Source: JBGSST01 sp041736915 (GTDB lineage: Bacteria > Bdellovibrionota > FAC87 > UBA2466). Taken from it: DNA of 16,175 nt. The notes under the pieces are model-generated. The model was given only the letters and a program-made list of their open reading frames with translations. It was not told where the DNA came from and did not search any database. The stretch spans positions 1 through 16,175 of the forward strand of contig JBGSST010000196.1 of NCBI GenBank assembly GCA_041736915.1, written 5' to 3'. A program made the translations under genes and the position numbers. Positions 7,303-13,464 of this stretch are shown piece by piece (position 1 is the stretch's first letter; the number at the start of each line of letters is the position of its first letter).

Positions 7303-7362
7303 GGCAAAAGGTGCGGCCTCACTTTATCCATCGGCAAAAGGTGCGGCCTCACTTTATCCATC
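7303..7362. repeat. Two perfect head-to-tail copies of a 30-bp unit
   Basis: Copy 1 is 7303-7332 and copy 2 is 7333-7362. Each starts GGCAAAAGGTGCGG and ends CACTTTATCCATC, with no mismatch between copies. On the minus strand each unit reads in frame as MDKVRPHLLP. The identity of the copies implies a recent duplication or maintained function. The layout recalls the repeated short terminal motifs of IS21-type elements, but no transposase is present. Confidence 0.9.
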
Positions 7363-7558
7363 TGCTCTGTTGGTAGGGGCGTGATAGTGGTGTTGGCGGG
7401 GGTGGGTGGGGTTAGGCGTGCGAGGCTTCGAGGTGGGTGGAGATCCCCTTCCGTCTTCAACTTGGCCTCGTTGGTCCGATCTATCGCGAGGTGCGCGTCG
7501 GGGCCGGGGCGCTCCCCCAGCTTGGTTTGAATTTTATTGACGAGTTTTTGGGAGGGTT

Positions 7559-7588
7559 TTGTGTCGGACGGCGGCTCGGTTTTATATA
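7559..7588 (+). promoter_or_regulatory. Weak candidate promoter for the HNH gene
   Basis: TTGTGT (7559-7564) and TATATA (7583-7588) are separated by 18 bp, a partial match to a sigma-70-type promoter. Transcription would start near 7595 and give a leader of about 127 nt carrying the 17-bp palindrome and the start-codon hairpin. The match is loose and unproven. Confidence 0.25.
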
Positions 7589-7622
7589 TGCAATCTTGTC
7601 CATCTGGTCTGCCCGTCATTTT

Positions 7623-7639
7623 ACTTTCCTGAGGAAAGT
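7623..7639. repeat. 17-bp palindrome, copy A (upstream of HNH gene)
   Basis: ACTTTCCTGAGGAAAGT has 7-bp perfect arms around TGA. Its exact reverse complement recurs at 8330-8346 inside the HNH gene. It lies 82 bp before the HNH start codon. On the minus strand its AGGAAAG sits where a ribosome-binding site would be for the reading frame starting at 7619. Confidence 0.85.
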
Positions 7640-7714
7640 CGCGGAAATTTTGGTTTGCTGATTTTCCGTTGAATGGCGCTGGTCTGGAATCGACGGGAAA
7701 ACAGCGTGGTAAAT

Positions 7715-7749
7715 CTTTTTCATGAACATTGCAGCACTTCATGAAAAAG
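7715..7749 (+). promoter_or_regulatory. Perfect 12-bp inverted repeat enclosing the HNH start codon
   Basis: Arms CTTTTTCATGAA (7715-7726) and TTCATGAAAAAG (7738-7749) are perfect reverse complements with an 11-nt spacer. The ATG at 7722-7724 lies inside the left arm, so in mRNA the start codon would be paired in a 12-bp stem. No ribosome-binding site is seen upstream. As DNA it could equally be an operator. The function is inferred. Confidence 0.6.
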
Positions 7750-8567
7750 CGTTGTCTCTTTCTAAAACTTATCGGGAGTCTGAGTCGGCGTTGCTCGATG
7801 TGCTGATGGCGCTGGTCAAAGACAACGGGTTCTTTCGGCTGGGGTACCCGAATCTTTTCGTGTACTGCACCTCGGCACTTTCTTTGAGTGAAGCGCAGGC
7901 TTGTTACTTTTCTAAAGTTGCCAAGAAGTCGGAAGAAGTTCCGGAGCTGAAATTGGCTATTGAGCAAGGCTTGATTTCCATGAGCCAAGCTCGGCGAGTC
8001 GTGCCGGTCATCACGAAAGAAACCGCGACGGCTTGGATTGAGAAGGCCGCTCAGCTTCCTCAGCGCGAACTCGAACGTGAAGTGTGTGCCGTGAATCCCA
8101 AGGCCATGCCTCGAGAGAAGTTGAAAGTCGTATCGGAGGACCGCTCCGAGTTGAAAGTCGGCATCTCCAAGGACCTTGAGGAAAAGCTCAAACGCGTTCG
8201 TGAGCTGTTAGGTCAGGATAAGAGTTTAGAATCCGTCTTGGCGCAGCTGACCGACTTCTATCTGAAACACAAAGACCCCGTGCAAAAGGCCAAGCGGGTG
8301 AAGCGCAAAGCGCCAAAGGTGGTCACACCACTTTCCTCAGGAAAGTCCTCAGCCCAGGTAAAGCACGAGGTGATCCATCGCGATGAAGGCAAGTGCCGAG
8401 CGCTACTACCCAACGGCTTACGCTGTGACTCAAAGGCTTGGGTCGAGCACCACCACGTAAAGCCCCGCTCCCACGGGGGAGACGACACCGCGACCAACCT
8501 CATCACGCTATGCTCCGCCCACCACCGCCTGACCCACCAGACTGGCCTACAAAACCTGCGGCTATGA
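7722..8567 (+). CDS. HNH endonuclease
   Basis: The protein has 281 residues from ATG 7722. There is no Shine-Dalgarno sequence, and the start lies in an inverted repeat. Residues about 1-180 are helical, and I recognise the arrangement from HNH proteins common in Bdellovibrio-like genomes. A basic linker (about 188-212) follows. The C-terminal HNH nuclease domain has a Cys225...Cys235 pair, EHHHVKPRSHGGDD (242-255), Asn259, and CSAHH (264-268), the expected zinc and metal-binding arrangement. All key His/Asn/Cys residues are present, so it should cut or nick DNA. The linker codons at 203-209 are made by a 17-bp palindrome that also lies upstream. The 5' two thirds looks lower in GC than the C-rich HNH part, suggesting a mosaic gene. 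It stands alone on its strand beside the rib operon. Role unknown: mobile-element, defence or homing function are all possible. Confidence 0.85.
   Translation: MNIAALHEKALSLSKTYRESESALLDVLMALVKDNGFFRLGYPNLFVYCTSALSLSEAQACYFSKVAKKSEEVPELKLAIEQGLISMSQARRVVPVITKETATAWIEKAAQLPQRELEREVCAVNPKAMPREKLKVVSEDRSELKVGISKDLEEKLKRVRELLGQDKSLESVLAQLTDFYLKHKDPVQKAKRVKRKAPKVVTPLSSGKSSAQVKHEVIHRDEGKCRALLPNGLRCDSKAWVEHHHVKPRSHGGDDTATNLITLCSAHHRLTHQTGLQNLRL
8330..8346. repeat. 17-bp palindrome, copy B (inside HNH gene)
   Basis: ACTTTCCTCAGGAAAGT is the exact reverse complement of the copy at 7623-7639. Here it codes for PLSSGKS at residues 203-209, in the basic linker just before the nuclease domain. Confidence 0.85.
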
Positions 8568-8741
8568 CCACGGCCCCCTGCACCGCCGGCACAACGCAAC
8601 ACAACCGACGGTGGCCGCCTGGACCGCCCCGTCGCGTCCGGGCGAGCCATCCGCCTCGATACGCCCGCACTACCCTGCGAAGCCAGCACTTATTTTTCCA
8701 GTTCGGGGAACAAGGCTGGGCGGGGAAAGTCCCGGGGAGAG

Positions 8742-9218
8742 CTAAGCCGTGAGGGTGCGCGAGAGCGAGACCATCTCTACCGCCGCATCCACCGCGTCGG
8801 CGCCCTTGTTGCCCATGATACCGCCCGCTCGCGCCATCGCCTGATCGTCGTTTTCGGTCGTCAGTACGCCAAAGATTACGGGTACGCCGGTGTCCAAAGC
8901 TAGGCGTTGGCAGCCGTCGCTTACCTGCTGGCAGACGTAGTCGTAGTGGGTCGTTTCGCCGCGGATGACCGCACCCAACGTGACTACCGCGCGGTAGCGT
9001 TGCCCTTCGATAACTTTCTTGGCGATGAGGGGAATTTCAACCGCGCCCGGTACGTGGACGACGAGGATCTTTTCCTCGGGCCAGTTCAAAGCTTGTAGGC
9101 GTTCGAGCGCACCCTTGAGCAACGCCGACGTGACCTCATCATTGAAGCGGGACACGACGATGGCGATGGGAAACGGGTTAGCGGCGGCGTCTTTGTAGTT
9201 CAGCTCTTTGATGGGCAT
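8742..9218 (-). CDS. ribH: 6,7-dimethyl-8-ribityllumazine synthase
   Basis: The protein has 158 residues, the usual length. It joins 5-amino-6-ribitylaminouracil with 3,4-dihydroxy-2-butanone 4-phosphate to make 6,7-dimethyl-8-ribityllumazine, the penultimate step of riboflavin synthesis, in the cytosol. Diagnostic motifs are SRFN (23-26), VPGAVEIP (56-63), GAVIRGETTHYDYV (82-95, with catalytic His91) and GVLTTENDDQAMARAGG near 117-133. It is the last gene of the rib operon. The ATG follows the ribBA stop by 13 nt, and its GAGGA ribosome-binding site overlaps that TGA, so the two genes are likely translated in a coupled way. No clear terminator is seen downstream. Confidence 0.97.
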   Translation of the reverse strand: MPIKELNYKDAAANPFPIAIVVSRFNDEVTSALLKGALERLQALNWPEEKILVVHVPGAVEIPLIAKKVIEGQRYRAVVTLGAVIRGETTHYDYVCQQVSDGCQRLALDTGVPVIFGVLTTENDDQAMARAGGIMGNKGADAVDAAVEMVSLSRTLTA

Positions 9219-9231
9219 AAAGCGGTCGTCC

Positions 9232-10461
9232 TCAGTTCGGCAGGCTTAAGATGTGGCCCAGCTTGTCGCGCTTGGTTTGCAGATATCGCAAGTTGGTGTC
9301 GTTGGGCTCGCTCTCGATAGGCATGCGTTCGACGATTTCCATGCCGAATCCTTTGAGGCCAAAAATCTTTTTTGGGTTATTCGTCAGTAGCTTGATCTTA
9401 CGGACGCCGAGTGTGCGCAAAATCTGTGAGCCAATACCGTAGTCGCGCTGATCAGCGTGGAAGCCGAGCTTTTGATTGGCCTCCACCGTGTCCAGTCCTT
9501 GGTCTTGCAGCTGGTAGGCGAGAATTTTGTTCATCAGGCCGATACCGCGCCCTTCCTGCCGCATGTAGAGCAGCACGCCCCCCTGTTGGCCAATCTCGGC
9601 CAACGACGCGCGAAGCTGCCAGCCGCAATCACAGCGCGAAGAGCCAAAGACGTCGCCGGTGAGGCACTCGGAGTGAACCCGCACTAACGTGGGGCCGTCG
9701 CCGATTTCGCCCTTCACTAAAGCGGTGTGCTGGGCGCCGTCGAGCTGGCTTTCGAAAACTTTGAACTCGAAGTCGCCAAACGGTTGAATCGGCATCCGTG
9801 AAGAGGCGATCTCTTTCACGAAGGTTTCGTTCTCCATGCGGTAAGCGATGAGCTGCTCGACCGAGACCATTTTCATGTCGTGCTGCTTACAAAACTCGGT
9901 CAGGTCCGGAACGCGGGCCATGGTGCCGTCTTCGCGCATTACTTCGCAAATGACCGCGGCCGGACGGAAACCGGCAAGGCGGGCAAGGTCTACGCTACCT
10001 TCGGTCTGGCCGGCGCGAACGAGCACGCCGCCATCCTTGGCACGAAGCGGAAAAATGTGCCCGGGCATGACGACGTCACGCGGCTGCGACGTGGGCGAGG
10101 CCAGCACCTGTACGGTCCGCGCCCGATCGTGCGCGGAGATGCCGGTAGTGACGCCGCTCGACGCCTCGATGGAAACCGTGAATGCCGTACCGAACTGCGA
10201 GGTGTTCTTATCCACCATCATCGGGATGCTCAGGCGTTCGAGGTCCTCTTTCACCATCGACACGCAGATGAGCCCGCAGGCCTTACGGGCCATGAAGTTG
10301 ATGCTTTCGGGAGTGGCGAGCTCCGCGATCTGAACCAAATCCCCTTCGTTCTCCCGGTCTTCATCGTCCACGAGAACGATCATCTTGCCCAACTTCAAAT
10401 CGGCAATCGCCTCTTCGATGGTGGAAAGGTGGCTAGGTTTCACTTTTGGGGCATCGGTCAT
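9232..10461 (-). CDS. ribBA: Bifunctional DHBP synthase / GTP cyclohydrolase II
   Basis: The protein has 409 residues. Residues about 1-205 form the DHBP synthase (RibB) domain, which turns ribulose 5-phosphate into 3,4-dihydroxy-2-butanone 4-phosphate: DDEDRENEGD (32-41), PGHIFPLRA (133-141, His135) and ICE (171-173). Residues about 207-400 form GTP cyclohydrolase II, which opens GTP to the first pyrimidine intermediate. SECLTGDVFGSSRCDCG (264-280) provides zinc ligands Cys266, Cys277 and Cys279. RQEGRGIGL (301-309) and NNPKK (361-365) are also present. Both active sites look complete, so this one protein supplies both branches of the pathway. The ATG overlaps the ribE stop as ATGA, with AAGGA 6 nt upstream. 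Confidence 0.97.
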   Translation of the reverse strand: MTDAPKVKPSHLSTIEEAIADLKLGKMIVLVDDEDRENEGDLVQIAELATPESINFMARKACGLICVSMVKEDLERLSIPMMVDKNTSQFGTAFTVSIEASSGVTTGISAHDRARTVQVLASPTSQPRDVVMPGHIFPLRAKDGGVLVRAGQTEGSVDLARLAGFRPAAVICEVMREDGTMARVPDLTEFCKQHDMKMVSVEQLIAYRMENETFVKEIASSRMPIQPFGDFEFKVFESQLDGAQHTALVKGEIGDGPTLVRVHSECLTGDVFGSSRCDCGWQLRASLAEIGQQGGVLLYMRQEGRGIGLMNKILAYQLQDQGLDTVEANQKLGFHADQRDYGIGSQILRTLGVRKIKLLTNNPKKIFGLKGFGMEIVERMPIESEPNDTNLRYLQTKRDKLGHILSLPN

Positions 10462-11093
10462 GGTGTTTCCTTCCGCGCGGACAAAATCTTTTGCACGGTC
10501 TCTTCAACCTGCTTCTTTAGAATCTTCACGAAGCCGTCGAACTCCACATTCACCCGCTGGCCCGCGGTAAGCGTCTTCAAGTTGGTACGCTCGAGGGTGT
10601 GCGGGATCAGCATCACGTGGAAAGCTTCACCATTATCCACGACTTCATTTACGGTCAGGCTGGTACCCTGAATGGCAATCGAGCCTTTGTCGAGCAGCAG
10701 GGACCGAAACCCGTCCCCGACGCCGTGAAAGGTCAGCTTCCAAAAATCCGCTTGCGGCTCGATGCTCTTCACCTTTACGGTCCCGTCGACGTGACCGCTG
10801 ACCATGTGGCCGCCGAACCGGTCGCCCAGCGCCATGGCGCGCTCGAGATTAACGACGGTACCGACTTCGTAACCGCCCGACACCGTTTTCTGCAGCGTCT
10901 CGCCCGAAAGCTCACAGTCGAACTGGTTCTCTTTCGGATCGATTACGGTGAGGCAAGCGCCGTCTACCGCGATGCTCTCCCCGATGACGAGATCGGCAAA
11001 CCGCGTTTGAATCGTAAGCCGCATGCGGCCGTCGGCCTCTCCACCCTGACGGGCGGCGATGGTGCCAACGTGATCTACGATTCCGGTGAACAT
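10458..11093 (-). CDS. ribE: Riboflavin synthase (alpha chain)
   Basis: The start is the ATG at 11093-11091, giving the family's invariant MFTGIV N-terminus; an open frame upstream to 11312 is only antisense to nothing useful and overlaps ribD. The protein has 211 residues. It carries out the last step, dismutation of two ribityllumazines to riboflavin, as a trimer. Two tandem lumazine-binding barrels are visible: the first with DGACLTV and CELSGETLQKT, the second with GHMVSGHVDG, IQGTSLTVN and IPHTLERTNL. A C-terminal helix follows. The gene overlaps the ribD stop by one base (TGATG) and the ribBA start by four bases (ATGA), so translation is probably coupled. The name ribE follows the alpha-chain usage; some databases call this gene ribC. 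Confidence 0.96.
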   Translation of the reverse strand: MFTGIVDHVGTIAARQGGEADGRMRLTIQTRFADLVIGESIAVDGACLTVIDPKENQFDCELSGETLQKTVSGGYEVGTVVNLERAMALGDRFGGHMVSGHVDGTVKVKSIEPQADFWKLTFHGVGDGFRSLLLDKGSIAIQGTSLTVNEVVDNGEAFHVMLIPHTLERTNLKTLTAGQRVNVEFDGFVKILKKQVEETVQKILSARKETP

Positions 11094-12178
11094 CAGTTCT
11101 GCTTCTTCTCCATGGTGCACAAGCCCACGCCGTTGATCTGCCGCCATTCGAATCCGTCGAACTGCTTTCTCGCGTCGAACTCGGTTCCGACGTCGGACAA
11201 CAGATTCAAGCAGTCGCCCGGCAAAAAGGTGGGCGCAATCAGTAGGTGCAGCCGGTCGATGAGCTTTTCCTGCAGCATCGAGCGCAGCATGCGGCCGCCG
11301 CCTTCGATCCACAGGTCGTGCACGCCACGTTCGCCGATGACCGATAAGGCAGTCCGGAGATTCAAACCGCGGAAGTCCGAGGGGATCTGAATGACCGTGG
11401 CCCCTTTGGCCTGCGCCGCTTTAATCTTCGATTCGGCCACGCCGGGGCCGATGAACAGCACCAGCTCCTTCGCCGTCTGGAACAGACGTGCGGTGAGCGG
11501 GATCGACAGGCGCGTGTCGAGTACGTACACGGGCTTTTTCTCTTCGCCACGCGCCAGGCGCACGGTGAACTGAGGATCGTCGTTGGTGACGGTCGTCACC
11601 GAAGTCAGGATCGCGTCCGCGCAGTGGCGATTTTTGTGCGTCCACTCGAAGCCGTGGTCGCCCGTGATCGAAATCGTTTCTCCATCGCGGCCGGCGATCT
11701 TGCCGTTCAGGCTCATCGCGACTTTGTAGGTCGCAAAGGGCCGGCGCTGCGTGGTCCACGTGCGGTAGCTATTATAAAATTCTTCAATCAGCTCAACGGG
11801 ACGGTAGTCCACCTTCACGCCCGCCGCGGCCAACGTTTGGTGGCCCTTGCCCGCTACGATCGGATTAGGATCGCGGAACGCGTAAACGACGTGGCCGATC
11901 TTCTTTTCCAAGATCAGATTGGTGCACGGGGGAGTTTTACCGAAATGGCAGCACGGCTCCAAAGTGCAGTAGAGCGTCGCTTGGCTCAAATCCTGGTCGC
12001 CCACTTGGGAGATCGCTTCGACCTCGGCGTGCGGCAGTCCCGGCCCGCGGTGAAAACCGCGCCCGATGACCGTATCGTTCAGCACGATCACGCAGCCCAC
12101 GGCGGGGTTCGGGGCGCAGTTGCCCTGCCCCTGCATGGCCAGATTCAAAGCTTCTAAAAGGTATGAAGTTTCCGACAT
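11093..12178 (-). CDS. ribD: Bifunctional pyrimidine deaminase/reductase RibD
   Basis: The protein has 361 residues and is the first gene of the rib operon. The N-terminal deaminase (about 1-145) has HAEVEA (50-55, with zinc ligand His50 and catalytic Glu52) and EPCCHFGKTPPC (74-85, with Cys76 and Cys85). The C-terminal reductase (about 146-360) starts at FATYKVAMSLNGKIA and has WIEGGGRML before its last helices. It deaminates the pyrimidine made by GTP cyclohydrolase II and then reduces the ribose with NADPH. The upstream gap to the glycosyltransferase stop is only about 94 bp and shows neither an FMN riboswitch nor a strong promoter. The ribosome-binding site is weak (AGAG). Confidence 0.97.
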   Translation of the reverse strand: MSETSYLLEALNLAMQGQGNCAPNPAVGCVIVLNDTVIGRGFHRGPGLPHAEVEAISQVGDQDLSQATLYCTLEPCCHFGKTPPCTNLILEKKIGHVVYAFRDPNPIVAGKGHQTLAAAGVKVDYRPVELIEEFYNSYRTWTTQRRPFATYKVAMSLNGKIAGRDGETISITGDHGFEWTHKNRHCADAILTSVTTVTNDDPQFTVRLARGEEKKPVYVLDTRLSIPLTARLFQTAKELVLFIGPGVAESKIKAAQAKGATVIQIPSDFRGLNLRTALSVIGERGVHDLWIEGGGRMLRSMLQEKLIDRLHLLIAPTFLPGDCLNLLSDVGTEFDARKQFDGFEWRQINGVGLCTMEKKQN

Positions 12179-12272
12179 TTACTACTCTGATTGGGGTTGT
12201 TGCGACGTGCTAGAAGTAACAGATTTGGGACCGGGATTCCATAGCGTCGTTTAGCTTCGGAATATCGGCTAC

Positions 12273-13442
12273 TTAAGCGTCGGCGGGGAAGCGTTTTCGA
12301 ATCTCTTTGAGCGGGAGCGCGAACTGGGTTTCGAAGTGAAACTGCGACTCGTGGAGCGCCCGAGCCTTGTCCCCCAGCCGTTCGCGCAGGGGCCGATCCG
12401 CCATCACGTCGCGAATGGCGGACCGAATTCCCGCCACCGTCAGCTCGGGCACGGCCACGCCTACCGGATGCTCGGACAAAAAAGCCGCGAAGTCCGGAGC
12501 GTTGCTGGTCAGTACCGGACAGCCCACGGCGAGACATTCGAATAGCTTGTTGGACGCGGTGGCCGCCATCTTCAAACGCAACAGGTCTGGCCGGTACAGA
12601 CACAGCCCGAGGTCCCAGCCGCGCAGAATGCTCCACTTGTCGTCTTTGGCGATGCCCATCCAACGGATGCGGTCGGGCGCTTTTCCCGATAGCCGACGTA
12701 AGTGTTCGAGGTAGGCCTCGTCGCCCCAGCCCCAGTAAAGAAAATAGACGCCCGATAAAGTCGATACGGCTTCGATGGTCTCTTCGAGAAAATTTTCTTT
12801 TCCCAAACCGCCCAGATAGCCCACCACCTTCGCGTCGCTAGGTAGGCCCCACAAGTCGCGGGCCGATCGGGAATCGGCGGGAACTTTGCGCGGACAGTTG
12901 AAGACAATCTGCGATGGCGTGTGAAAGCCGTAGCGTTTCCGGTAAAACTCCGCGCGCTCTTTCACGGGAAAGAGCAGCAGGTCGGCCGACGCCAGCACGT
13001 TCTTTTCCTGCTCGAGAAACCAGCGATTCAGGCGCGACAGCTCGTGCGCGTCGTAGACCTCGTGCACGGCCACTACGTAGGGCACTCCGAACAAACGAAA
13101 CAGCACGTAGGCTATCCATTGCTCGTAAAGTCCCGTGGTGAGCAGTAGGCGAGGACGTCCCTCTTTCAGGGTCCAGGCGACCAGCAGCAACAGGGTCTTC
13201 AGCACGTCGAGTAACGTGAGTACGCCGGCGGGTAAAAAGCCGAGCTTGATGTGGCGCACGCGCCGCTTGGTGATTCGCCCGGCGATCCACTCGGTAGCGG
13301 CATTGTCCGCGCCAAACTCGATCACCTCGACGGGAATGTGGGACTCGGACAAAAGCTCCGTTGCGAACTGCGCGGGCGGAATGCGGCCCAGCCGGGAGAA
13401 CCGGAGAACGATGAGCTTGTCCTTTAGGGAGAATCCATTCAT
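12273..13442 (-). CDS. GT-B fold glycosyltransferase
   Basis: The start is uncertain. ATG 13442 (MNGFSLKDKLIVLRF) avoids overlap with the divergent gene; an in-frame ATG at 13478 would overlap it. From 13442 the protein has 389 residues. The N-terminal half carries RLGRIPPA, a hydrophobic helix (about residues 73-88) that may attach it to the membrane, and VPYVVAVHEVYDAHELS. The C-terminal half has the donor-binding domain: VVGYLGGLGKENF, YFLYWGWGDE, IRWMGI, ASNKLFECLAVGCPVLTSN and GVAVPELTVAGIRSAI. This is the layout of GT4-type retaining glycosyltransferases using nucleotide sugars. Acceptor and sugar are unknown; surface polysaccharide or lipopolysaccharide is likely. The rib operon follows on the same strand after 94 bp. 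Confidence 0.8.
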   Translation of the reverse strand: MNGFSLKDKLIVLRFSRLGRIPPAQFATELLSESHIPVEVIEFGADNAATEWIAGRITKRRVRHIKLGFLPAGVLTLLDVLKTLLLLVAWTLKEGRPRLLLTTGLYEQWIAYVLFRLFGVPYVVAVHEVYDAHELSRLNRWFLEQEKNVLASADLLLFPVKERAEFYRKRYGFHTPSQIVFNCPRKVPADSRSARDLWGLPSDAKVVGYLGGLGKENFLEETIEAVSTLSGVYFLYWGWGDEAYLEHLRRLSGKAPDRIRWMGIAKDDKWSILRGWDLGLCLYRPDLLRLKMAATASNKLFECLAVGCPVLTSNAPDFAAFLSEHPVGVAVPELTVAGIRSAIRDVMADRPLRERLGDKARALHESQFHFETQFALPLKEIRKRFPADA

Positions 13443-13464
13443 GCGATGAGTTACAATACTAAAG

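Larger units (their letters stand above)
7105..7721. other. 617-bp non-coding, repeat-bearing stretch before the HNH gene
   Basis: No recognisable gene is present. It holds a 6-bp inverted repeat ACACAC/GTGTGT at 7263-7276, a G8 run at 7293-7300, a 30-bp tandem duplication (7303-7362), a G-rich tract (about 7376-7416), a weak promoter-like TTGTGT/TATATA pair (7559-7588, + strand), a 17-bp palindrome (7623-7639) and the left arm of the start-codon inverted repeat. A minus-strand reading frame from ATG 7619 to 7176 (about 147 residues, hydrophilic, Pro-rich) is open and has AGGA 8 nt upstream, but resembles no family I know. Its composition and repeats suggest accessory DNA. Confidence 0.5.

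Noticed and set aside
7620..7988. Minus-strand open frame running from 7988 towards 7176
   Set aside because: Its first part is antisense to the HNH coding region and shows no protein-like pattern; only the part after ATG 7619 was kept as a weak possibility.
8258..8689. Minus-strand open frame opposite the HNH domain
   Set aside because: Antisense shadow of the clear HNH motif, with Arg/Trp/Ser-rich, non-protein-like sequence.
8715..8741. GGGA/TCCC inverted repeat near the ribH stop as an operon terminator
   Set aside because: Short stem and no T-run on either strand directly after it.
12179..12272. FMN riboswitch before ribD
   Set aside because: The gap is about 94 bp and none of the conserved RFN blocks is visible on the minus strand.
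12787..12798. 12-bp perfect palindrome AGAAAATTTTCT
   Set aside because: Lies within glycosyltransferase codons for an ordinary GKENFLEE stretch and is AT-rich; likely chance.
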